64,000 nt of DNA from Cymbidium sinense. Lineage: Eukaryota; Streptophyta; Magnoliopsida; Asparagales; Orchidaceae. The stretch is from NCBI GenBank assembly GCA_021442155.1, contig CM038222.1, positions 57,882,266 through 57,946,265 of the forward strand. Reading direction: 5' to 3'. The notes beneath the pieces were generated by a model, which saw only the letters and a program-made list of their open reading frames with translations, was not told the origin of the DNA and did no database searches. Positions 25,601 to 37,600 of the stretch are shown here, in pieces (the first letter of the stretch is position 1; each line of letters starts with the position of its first letter). The translations under genes were made by a program, and so were the position numbers.

Positions 25601-28600
25601 GCATGAAACCAAATTGATTACGAGAAACTTTTGTATCACATCATAACTTATGCTCAATTACTCTCTCCCATGATTTTAATGTATGACACATCAACTTAAT
25701 TCCTCTATAATTTGCACACTCTTGTGCATCACCTTTACTCTTAAATATAGGAACCAACAAACTCTTTCTCCACTCATCTGATATCTTTTTAGTCTTTAAA
25801 ACAACATTAAAAACAGTTATAAGCAAAGAAATTCCTTAATCTCATAAACATTTTCACACTTCTATTGAAATATCATCTAATCCTACTGTTTTTTCACACT
25901 TCATTTTCTTTATAGCTTCTCCAACTTCAAATTTACTAATACGGGGATAAAAATAAAATTCTCTATTTTTGTTTAGGTTATTAAGATTGCTAAAATCAAT
26001 TGTATTCTCAGATCATTCATTGAAAAGTTTATCAAAATAACTCATTCACTTATTTTCAATATCCTTTTCTAAAAAAAATACTTTATAATTTTCGTTCTTA
26101 ATACACCTCACTTGAACTAGATCATAACTTCTTATATCTCTTTGCTTGGCTAACTTATACATATATATTTCACTTTTTTTGGTATCCAATCTATTATATA
26201 AATCATTAAAAATTAATTTTTTTGTATTATATATTACTTTTTTTAGAATCTCTATGTGCAACTTTATATATTTCTCAATTCTTCGAGTTTTTGTACATAA
26301 ACCAAGTTTTATAATAATATTTTTTATTTCTTATTTTTTTTGAACAAGAATTATTTTTTTTAAAAGTTTATTCTTTTGATTCTCAGCATTTTTTTGTAGC
26401 TTTAATTTTTCTTTTATTTTCATATAATATCCTTCTAGTTCTTATAAATTCTAAGTTCTTATTTAATCTTTAAAATATCATATTATTTTATTTAAAATTT
26501 AAATGTAGATAAACTTTCATTCAAAATTTTTATAATCAATCTATTTTTCTTATCAAAAAGTAATCAATCATGATTGAAGGATTGAGTAATTGAAAAAAAA
26601 AAGATTGACAAGCTAGGATTGGATGGTCTCTACAAACCAGTTTGAGGGGGAGTATTGGATTTCAACTATCGCTTAATGCAGAAAAATAATGTATAAAAAC
26701 TATTTACCATCTACCATACTTATAATGAAAGAATTGCAAGATGTTTTTTTAACTCTCTTGAAGATGAGAAGGTGCTATACTTCAACATCATCTCTCTTGT
26801 TTAATTTTGGATTTTCATTTCAAATGGCAAGAATTTAAGATTGCCCTTGTCAGCACAGATTAATTTCGAAATCTTCACATTTTCATAATCGTACTGAACT
26901 ATTGAAGATCACTGTTTGGATTGAATATTTATTTAACTATCTTGTAATCTTGAGCTATTTTCTTCTGTTACTTCATTTTAGCTTGACTTTGTATCATTTT
27001 TTTTTTTGTTTTTGTTTTTGTGAGGAGATCTCATCCCAGCTTTCCAATAACAGAAAATCTTTTTCAATCAAGAAGTCATAGAGTAAAAAAAATTGTCCCC
27101 TAATTGAAGTGCACTCGCTATGATTGCTTTACATTTGAGAGCTTACTTTTTATGCGACCAATGTTTTAAGAGTAAAGTGTTTTTGCATGGGCAAGTCTTT
27201 GGGTGATTCGCTTCTGAAGCACACTCTTTAGCATGCTTTGAATTTGAGTTGTGATGTCAATATAAGATTGCTGGAACATTTGATTAAGTATTTAGTTTTT
27301 TTATCATGAGAATTGCATGCAATAGGAATATGAATTTGACTGGGAAGCACAAAATTTCTCAATTCTGTCCATGCATGTTTCTGTCTGTCTGCATTTTGAA
27401 ATATTAAATGAAATCTACCTACAAGAGGATATACATGATGGTTTTCTTATTGGCTGATCTTGAGACATTTTAACATATGGTTTTAATTTTAAGTGCCACA
27501 TAAAACTCACTGATCCTTGATACATTTCGGTTTAATCATTTTCTTTTATGCTGTTAGATCAGCTATTATCTTTATTATTATTATTATTATTATTTTTTTT
27601 TTTTTTTTGAGTTGCTTAGATTTGAGTCTCAGTGAACAGCATGATCTCTCTAATACTGTGGAGGCTAATTATGCATTGCCTTGTGTTTTTACATGTATTC
27701 TGCGTATTCGCCTAGTTTGTGCATGCCTCCTTGCTATATCGACTTTTGTTATGCTTGATTTTGAACAGCTAAATCTGAACCTTTATGCCTTAAATAATGT
27801 TTTATTTTGTCATTATAGAATGTTGTTGTAATACTTCTATGTTTTTACCTGTTAACAGATAGATATTAAAGCTTCCAGAAGGGCCATACTCGAAGGTAGT
27901 TACAATCTTCACGAAATCTGAAATTCTGGATAGCTTGATACTATCAGAAGCTGTCCAAATCTTTTTCATTTGTTTTTCTAGATATGTGCTTGTATCCTTT
28001 ATGTGTGGATTTTTGATTATATCATTCCCTTTACAGATTTAGATCTTATTCTACTACTTTTGTTATTTTATTGTCATTGTCTCTATTCATTTTAGAACTT
28101 CATAAATTTACTTGTACAGTAATGAAGTTGTTCCTTTTCTTATTGTATTTGTGTTTTGACTGTTGTTTCTAATTATAGTAGACTTCATGTTGATTCATTC
28201 TTCTGCTTTCTTGATTACAGAGTTTTCCTTTGTTGATTCAGATTTACTCCATCATATGCAGGTTTTCGGAGAACTGATGAATCATTACTTATTGAAAGCA
28301 CTAAAGGTGACATGCAACTTAAAAATTTTTAATTAACATCTCCATGTTCTGTTGTGGATGAGTGCTTTCCCTTTGGATTGTTTTTTTTGCACAAACAATA
28401 GTGGATGAGAAAAAATATTTTTGGCTGTACATGAAAATTGATTGGCAACATATGCAGTATATAAATAGCTATATAATAAAATTTCTTGACATTATTGATG
28501 CCACATTGATCAAAATAGAAAAAATATTACTTCCTGTGTAGGTCTGACTCGTTAGGTAATTTATGAAACTCAATATGTTTCTAATTCAGCGAGGGTGCTA

Positions 28601-31600
28601 CATAATTTATCTTGGATGAACAAGGAAATCATCTTTTTTTTGTTTTATCCGGTGCATAAAATTTACTTTCTAATTATTAGCTTTTTTTTCGGGCTAAATC
28701 TGATCATCAGTCCTTGGGTCACTTTTACCTTGCTAAGAGGAGTGTATTTTTATTTATGAATTATATGGCTTCATTTCAGAATGAAACCTTGATTCTGCTA
28801 GGAAGTTGGAACAATCAGAAATTTTGAAGTAAACAGTTGTTTTTAGGTTTTACCTCTAGAATTTGGATATCATTTTAAAACTTCTAGAAATAATGTTTTT
28901 TTGGTTGCTGGGAAAGATGGCTAAGGATTCTCATTTCTAGTGTTGTCTTTGATGATTACATGTCATTCCCAAGTTTGAGTTGCTTTAACTCTTGCAAGTT
29001 TATGGCTAGCTGTCTCTATGGGTGTGAGCTGAGTCGTTTTAAACTTATTGTTAACAAATTTGTAAGTTGAGCTTATTGAGCCTCAACCTTATATTATAGC
29101 TTGTATAACATTGATAGGGTTTAATTTTTGTAATTACAGCTGAGATCCTGATTAATTGCTGTAAATTGCTCTGATACAGAAAAAACTTGCGAGAGTATTT
29201 CTATTTGAGTAATTCGGGTTCTGTTTACTGTTCCAATTGGGTTCTGTTGGGTGTGAATTGAGTCAAGCTAGTGAGTTAAACCCTTTCCAATTGAGTTAAC
29301 CCGGCTGAGTAAAAGAAGGAAACGTTTTCGGGAGCTTTCTGATCCGTTGGATCTAGCGCCTTTTCTCTGCCGTTGGATGGACTCACTTGGATTGAGTTCT
29401 TTTGGTTTGATTCTGGCCGTTGGATTATTTCGTTCTCAATGCCGGGATCTTTCTTGATCACACAGCTTCTCTTCCTTCTAATGTGAGTGGATTACAGATG
29501 GTTGCATCTCATCGGCTTGATCTGTCTTTCGATTAAGGAGCGTAGGATGAGTTTGAGTGGAAACAGTGTCGAAGATCAGCGATTCATCGGATGGAATCAG
29601 TAAACCCTAATTCATTTGCTTCCTCTTGCGTTTTGCTTCGTTAGGTTCAGGGTTCCCGAGAGGGAGATCGGAGGGAGAAGGAGAAGATCCTACCGGATGG
29701 TGATCCGTGAAGATCCACCAGTAGAATGTTCTAAAGTTCTTGAACAGCTTGAGGCAGTGGAGGAACTCAGGAATTTCTTGTAGTCTGTTTGGGGTTTTCA
29801 CGGTTTCCACCGTGAGAAGTGACTACAGGGAAGAGGAGACCGGAGAAAGAGTAAGAAGGCGAGAATTTAGAGAGGGAGTTCTTGAGATAATTTCTTCAAC
29901 CCCTTTTGATTTATCTCATCTATTTATAGTCTCGGTTGGATCTTCTAGAATATTCCTCTGTTAGGTCATTGATAACTAATTACTAATTTATTTATCGTCG
30001 TCCTCTCTTGTGTTTTATGTTCTTCATCTCTCTGTTGGGTATGTTTAGGTTATAGCATTGTCATATGTTATCTCTTTATTGGCTTGTATTCTTCATGTAA
30101 TCGGAGATCTTGTTTGTAAAATTTGTTGTCTTTATTATATTTACTTATTTCTTTATTTTACGTTTATTGTAAATCTTCTTACGTGTTATTTGAAGTCTTT
30201 CAACCAATTTGGCCTTTTGATTCTTTTGTCTCTGTTGGGATATGTGTTCATATCATTACTCCTTCCGGACCCTTGTCCTCAAATTCGAGTAAATTTCTTT
30301 TATTTCTTTCTCACAAACCCAAGTATCTGCTTCGATAGGCTTCTTGTATTATCTTTCTTTGATTTGTTGATCTCCTCGAGTATAATTCTATGATCCAACA
30401 TCTTGATTGGTCAATAATCATTTGTCCTTCTCAATTGATTTGATAAGTGTCTTTGGATGTATAGTGGTATCTTTCTTTGTAAGGTTTTAGTCCGGATATA
30501 TGAAAAACATTATGTATCCGTCTTTGTTGGAGGTAGTTCCACTCGTTTTATTTTTACGTAGCACTTTAAAAGGTCCATAATACCTTCTTTGTAATTTGGT
30601 GTATTCTTTGTCCCAGTCAGAAATTTGTCAGGTTGTATTTTGATACCAAATCATTGACTTGTAATTGAATGTCTCATCTTTATTTGTTGTTCTTTTTTGG
30701 GCTTGTTGTAAATTTGTTTTCGGGATCGTATGATTTGGTCTCTTTGTTGTAGTCATCTTACGGGTACTTGTAGTGTCATATGGAATTAATGTAGGAGGAA
30801 TTACCATAAAGCTGCTTGGAAAGAGTCATTTTGGTTGAAGTATTGATGGATGTGTTATAGGAAAACTCACGCGAGGCATAAATTGTAACCAAGTCTTGAG
30901 TCATAACAAAACTCCTTAGATCGTTACAGTATTACATTACCTCAGTTTGTCCATCATGCACGTGGATGATAAAGCTTCTTTGTAGCAATATTATCGAGTT
31001 TGAATATTTCTTGCCAGAAATTACTCATGAATATAGGGTCTCTATCGTGAATTATTCCTTTGGGTATCCATGCAATTTAAATGTCCAAACAAATAGATGG
31101 TATGTAGGATCTTTGTAAAAGCGGTTTGGTAAGGCGAAATGTGCATACTTTGACAATCTGTCTACCCTAGTATAGATTTTGTTATGAGGCTTTGGTAGGC
31201 GCGTAATAAAATCCAGATACTTTCTTCCCAAATGTTGTGGTATAGGCGAGAGGTTGTGAATAACCCCTGAGCTTTTAGTATCATATTTCATTTGTTGTAT
31301 AGGCGATTCTATGAAATGTTGTATATCTTTCTTCATTTTTTCCAATAGAATTGTTGAGTAATTAGCATGTTTTATGAACTCCCATATGCCCTCAGGTTGG
31401 TGTAGAATGTAACTCTCGATAATTAGATTTCGATATCGAATTACGGCATATACAATCGCTTTTATAGTATATTAGTCCATTCAGATATTTATGTTTTGGA
31501 AACAATTCAGTGCTGTCTGCTATTTGTTGCTGCAGCTTTTGTAGTTCATATTGGTAGTTTTCTTTAATTTCTTTGTAGATGTGAATGGCTTGTTGAGTAT

Positions 31601-34600
31601 AAGCATATAGCTGTAAGAACATATGCATTTCTGACTGATTCTTGTTACATTTTGTTTTATGCATGGTTTTCCTTGATAATGCATCGTGCTTTTGTTCTGA
31701 TTCACGGTTTATACTAAGTATAATCAAATCCGATAGTTTAACTAAAACCTTTCTTTTCGGTGTTTGGATAGTTTGTTGTAATAGTTCTCTAATCTTTTAC
31801 ATCGATTCGATTGTAAATTTGGCTCCCAATAAGTATTGTCTCATCGCCTTGATAATTGCATAGAGTTCTCAGCATAAGTTGAAGACTTTTGCATGTAGGA
31901 GATTTTTTTTTTTCTTGAAATAAGCTAATGGGTGATTATTAATATCTCTCATGATGATCTCTTTTCCGGTATAAATGGCGTAGTAAAATTAGGAAATCTT
32001 GTCGGTAATGTTCATGCCTCTTTCGGTTTGTAAATCTTTGTTCTTCATCTATCCAATGGAATTGTTGTTTGGCATTGATGTAGAGGAAAGCAATTTCTGC
32101 GTAGTTTTCTAAACTTTCTGTAATAACTTAATCCCAAAATCCTCTTAACTTTCTTGATTTTGGCATAGTCAAACTTGTACTTATCTTCTTGGGATCCACC
32201 TCATCCTTGGCGAAAGAATATGTCCCAAATATTCTATTCTTTTGAATAAATGAACATTTGGATGGTTTGACATAATGAGTGTTGCTTGATTGGTCAATCT
32301 GATGCCTTGTGTTCTTGATGTACTTTGAGGTTTGGGCGTATATGAGTATATCGTGAAAGAATCTTAGAAACAAATTTTTAAGAATGGTTTGACCATTCAT
32401 TAGTCTTTGAAAGGTAGATGGGGCATTGGTTAACCCAAAAGGCATTCTTTATGAATTCATAATAGCGTGTGTTCAGCGGTTTATGAATATCTTTTTTTCA
32501 TTCTTATTTGGTGATAACCGATCTTAGTCAACTTGGAAAAAAAGTGGCTCCATATAATTCATTAATTAATTCAGGAGTTGGTATGGAAACCTCGGTATGG
32601 TGCACTTGTTTAAAGTTATAATCCACAGCGCCGTGTCATCCTTTTTTTAATAAGCAATTTGGAGATGAAAGGACTAGTCTTTCTCTTATAATATCTATCC
32701 GTATGCTTTTGTCAGTTTTATTTACGTTTTACGAAAATAGGATATCTAGTTTTAACCAATTTGAGTTCCGTGTTGTATTTGGTGATCAATATCCCTTTGG
32801 GAGGCAAAATTTTCGCAGTTCTTTGTATTTTTCTAATACGTTGTATCTTTACGGTAGATGGTGAAAATCATGATTAGGGGCTTGTTCTCATTAATTTCTC
32901 GATCACTGTCTGACGATATTTTCGATTTTGTAATTTGGTAGCGGTGGAATGTAATATTTATTTTGGTTGAAGTGTCTCCTTGTAGTTGAATTAATTGGTC
33001 TTTGGTAGAACTTGTTGAGCTTTTGTAGTCGGCATGCGCTCACTGCTTGTTCCACATCTCTAAAATCACATCACTCACATTTGCGGTAGGTAGCAATCTG
33101 TATTAAAAGTGTGTCCTTGTAGTTGAATAGACACATTAGAGCAAACTCAAACATTGTAGAGTCTCTCCATTCCCTCTTAACTTTAAAAGCGATATTGATG
33201 TGATTATGGTTTAAGAAGTTGGTCGGTTTAGATTGGATAAAGTTGTGGGTTGATCCACTTTATCACCAACTTGTTTGTTTACTATTCTGTAACCTTAGAG
33301 TTTAGGGTTTGACCGACTGTAAAGACATTTAAAGCGATTTGAGAACTCTTCCGAATTAAATCGATATCTTCATGATTGATTTGAATAGGATTCTTTATCG
33401 TTCTACACTGAGGGTAAAGAGTTTTGATTCGCCCATATAAAACTTCATCACTTGAAACAGACCTTTTTTTCTTTAATTGAGCGATAGTTAATTTACGAAT
33501 GGGTATTTGTGGTCTTTGTTGGGTATTTTTGGCTAGTTATTTGCCAATCTTTGGTGTAAAGTGTGGGCTGTTGTTCATCGGTTGTGGAGTAAATCAGTAA
33601 GGTGCAGTTGTAGATATATCATCTTGTAGTCCGCCTTGATTAACTTGCAGTGGAGCTTTTTTAATGATGTGTTGGTAATGCCTCACTTCTCTTTTGATGT
33701 CATGTTTTAATCTTGATTCAAAGCAACTCAGAAAATCGGGGAATTCACGAAATTTGGTTGGCTAACTCTTCTCATTGTAGAAATCACGGGTGTGGATTTT
33801 GTTGTAGTTCGTTCCCTTAAATCTCTATAAAGGGATGGTCCAAACCTCGAATTACGTTCTTTGACGATTCCATGTATTTAATTGTTTATATTCTTTGTGC
33901 ATCCGATACCCAAGAAGCGGTATATATCTGAAGCAATTAGAAACTTGATCTTGAGATAGATTATAATATTGGAAAAATTGATCTGCTTAAATAACCAACC
34001 CTTGGGTTGTCATTAAATCTTGGCATATCAACTTTGGTGTCAAGCTTGCGGTTGATTTCTAGGAGGATTAGTAAATTCTGGTGGGTATGAGTTACATACC
34101 TGTGATTGTTGCTGCTCTTGAGAGGATTTGTCTAGTTTTTACTCGATAATCTTACGGATCTTCATTAAGTATCATGGTAATGGATTCATTTGTTCATCAT
34201 TTTGTTTAGTCTGGACACATTCTTCCATAGTTTCTTTGAATATCTTGTACCTTCGCCATTGTTTGATATGTGGGAAGTCAACGAGCACCAATGATAGGGT
34301 TTAATTTAATACAGTGAGATCGATTAATTCGTAAATTGCTCATCTGAAAAACTTGCGAGTATTTCTATTTGAGTAATTCGGGTTACATTTCGTTCCAATT
34401 GGGTTACATTGGGTGTGAAATTCAGCTGTGAGTTAAACCCTTTCCAATTGAGTTAACCTGAGTAAAAGAAGGAAAGCGTTTTGCTTTACGTCCGTTGGAT
34501 CTAGCCGTTGGATGGACTCACTTGGATTGAGTTCTTTTGGTTTGATTCACGAGCCGTTGGATTATTTCGTTCTCGAATGCCTTGGATGCTTTCTTGATCC

Positions 34601-37600
34601 ACTTCTCTTCTAATGTGAGTGGATTACAGATGGTTGCATCTCATCGGCTTGATCTGTCTTTCGATTAAGGAGCGTAGGATGAGTTTGAGTGGAAAAGCAG
34701 TGTCAAGATCATGCGTTGAATTCGGATGGAATCGAGTAAACCCTAATTCATTTGCTTCCTTGCGTTTCAGGCTTCGTTCGTGTCTACTAGGGTTCCTGAG
34801 AGGGAGATCCGAGGGAGAAGGAGAAGATCCTTACCGGCGATGGTCGATCGTGAAGATCCAGGAATGTTCTAAAGTTCTTAAAGCTTGAGCATTGGAGGAG
34901 CTTGAATTTGCCGTCTGTTTGGGGTTTTCGGTTTCCACTTGAAGTAGTGAGGGGAAGAGGAGGCAGGAGAAAGAGTAAGAAGACTGAGAATTTAGACAGA
35001 GGAGTTCTTGAGATAATTTCTTCAACCCCTTTTTGATTTATCTCATCTCTATTTATAGTCTCTGGTTGGATCTTCTAGAATATTCCTCTGTTAGGTCATT
35101 GATAACTAATTACATTTAATTTACATTGCTCGTCGTCCTCTGTCTTGTGTTTTATGTTACGTTATCATCCGTCTCTGTTGGGCTATGTTTAGGTTATATT
35201 TAGTGTCATATGTTATCTCTTTATTGGCTTGTATTCATGTAATGAGATCTTACGTTTGTAAAAATATTGTCTTTATTATATTTACTTATTTCTTTATTTT
35301 TACGTTTTATTGTAAATCTTCTTACAGTGCTTGTTATTTGAAGTCTTTCAACCAATTTGGCCTTTTTCTGATTCTTTTGTCTCTGTTGGGATATGTGTTC
35401 ATATCAAACATACAAGCTCGAGTTTGAGCTTGGCATTCTCAACTCGTTGGCTTACAAGCTTGCTTAAAAAAATTAATGTTTTCTTTATTTTATATTAAAT
35501 CATGAGCCTTGTTGTTGACTGCTCAAGTGGTAGAATTAAGTGCTGCTCCCATTGCAACCTTCTCTTCTTATGTCATTGGTCCCTTTGTGATATCCTCTTC
35601 CTCTTAAAGCACTATTACCCATCACGACTTCCTCTTTATTAAACATCACCTATCCCATTGCGACTAGCTCTTCTTTTTTTCTTTCAAACTGCTATCACAA
35701 ATTCCTATTTTCTTTCAAATGGCCCCATCAATACCTTCTCCAACGTGCTCTCCTCACAACTCACAAATTTCTCTTCATTGTCAATATGTGCTCCTATTGA
35801 GACTTTCTCATGATGATTTGCCAAGACCTCGAGATTGCTATTAGACAAAGTAGCCGACTTCAAGATCAATATATGAGTTCAACTCGAACTCAAGCTTAAT
35901 TTTGAGCCTATTATTAGACCGACGAACTAAGCTCAAATTAGTTGTGATTTGAGTTTGATTTGACTCATTTACACTCTTAGTTGTCTCTACTCACAATAGC
36001 ATGTGTCTATCAATCTATAAATTATCTTTCTTAATTTTTATAGTAATTAGTAGTTTTCATAAGCAGAAATTATCAATGGTAATAAACAATTCAATTGTAT
36101 AAATAATAGAGGGGGTAAGACCCCCAATGAAATATATACAAATATTTAAATCATTACTCCTTTAATTTTCATTGTTATGGAACATCGAGTTTTCTCTAAA
36201 TTGAAGCTTATATAAATTTCTATTTTTTTGGTAATGTTTTTTTATAGTTTGAAAATACTGATAGACATGTTTCATATGCTATGTTACTATTGTAGGGAAC
36301 TGGCAAGATGGTGCAACAGCAGTCTGTGTTTGGGTCTTGGGGCAAACGGTCAGTTTTTGCCATCTTTTATTTAATTTTATTTTTATCTTTGCTAGGCTGT
36401 TTGAAAGTTTGTGGTAACTTTGTACCTTACTACTTGTAGTGCCTCAAAAGCCTTGTGCTCTATTTGGTATGTATGATGGGGTCTGAGGTCTAGGTGTCTT
36501 GAAATTACATGTTAACTCATATCAGATATGCAGAATAACTTTGATTTTTCAACCTTTTAACTATAGTATGTATCTTAGTTGTTTTTGAAGTTTTAATAGT
36601 GGCGTAAATGTATGGAGGCCATTTTGTCATCACTAACATATGGTGTTAAATTGATCTTGAGGATTCATGTATTCTTTCATAAGATTAAATAAGTAACCCT
36701 AAACCATCTTTACTTCTTATTATCATCATTCTAGAATTTTTGTAGTATTACATAGTTTGCTTACTGTTTATTTTTGATCTTGTGATTCTCTGCATTTAAT
36801 ATTGTTTATCAGCTTTTACTGTATTTCCTATCAGTGGTTATTCACTAGGCTAAACCTCGTCTAGGTTTTAGTAGCTAATGTTGGAGATGCTAAAGCGGTG
36901 TTAGCCCGAGCTACATCAGATGGAACGCATGATACATCAGATGATACAGGTTTGAAGGCCATTGTTTTGACAAGAGAGCACAAAGCCATTTACCCACAAG
37001 AACGTGCCCGAATTCAAAAGGTATGCATTCTATCACTTGGAAAATGCATTTCTTTTTATTTCACTTTGTTCATCGTATTCACATATAATTCCCTTCTCTA
37101 TTGCTATTAATGTTTTTGCAATTTTCTTTTACATGGATTTAAGATAATTGATGATGTGCATAGGCTGGAGGTACTGTGGGTGCAAATGGGCGTTTGCAGG
37201 GTCGCATTGAGGTTTCCAGAGCCTTTGGCGATCGACATTTTAAAAAGGTTATCTCTGTCTCCCATAATCCTATGCTGCCTTTCTTTGAAAATTTTCTTCT
37301 GTGCACTTGATTTGGATTATCAGCATTGTATCTTCTCCTTCCGGCATTTCTTGACCTTTACAATCAAACATGATAGGTGCTTTAAAGAACACTTGATTTT
37401 AACTTGCTAACATAAATGATTTTGGAATTATTTCATTATTGGTTTTTCCTCTGTGGTTCTTCCCTCTTCTTTGTTTACCCTCATTATCTGTCTAAGCAAT
37501 TTGAACCATGCATAACCATGTTGTAGACTAACAAGTCTATCCCACTACATGGGTTGGCTATATGAAACCTTTTTTCTCTATTGTGCATATTAAATGTCAT

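Larger units (their letters stand above)
29112..35406 (-). mobile_element. Ty3/gypsy LTR retrotransposon, antisense in intron 5, degenerate
   Basis: Two LTRs (29112-30255 and 34292-35406) begin TG and end CA in element orientation and are flanked by the perfect 5-bp target duplication AACAT (29107-29111, 35407-35411). Reverse-strand domains run RT, RNase H, integrase from high to low coordinate, which is the gypsy order. A purine-rich PPT candidate (GGAAGGAG) abuts the low-coordinate LTR. A putative primer-binding site TTGGTGCTCGTTGACTTCCC follows the other LTR at 34291-34272; I could not assign its tRNA. The 4-kb interior is shortened and frameshifted; gag and protease are not readable. Confidence 0.88.
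29017..35979. mobile_element. hAT-type MITE split by a Ty3/gypsy insertion
   Basis: Left end TATGGGTGTGAGCTGAGTC starts at 29017. The right end (35962-35979) is an imperfect inverted copy (reverse complement TAAGAGTGTAAATGAGTC). Flanking 8-mers GCTGTCTC (29009-29016) and GTTGTCTC (35980-35987) match 7/8, the 8-bp duplication typical of hAT elements. After removing the gypsy element plus one target copy, about 660 bp remains, rich in AGCTTGAG/CTCAAG-type motifs like the element at 56714-57297. Confidence 0.6.

Noticed and set aside
30058..30393. 111-codon hydrophobic + strand frame (possible membrane protein)
   Set aside because: It lies across the gypsy LTR and its boundary, is T-rich, and its apparent membrane segments are a composition effect.
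31642..31863. Plus-strand frame inside the gypsy element
   Set aside because: Antisense to the RNase H/connection region of the retroelement.
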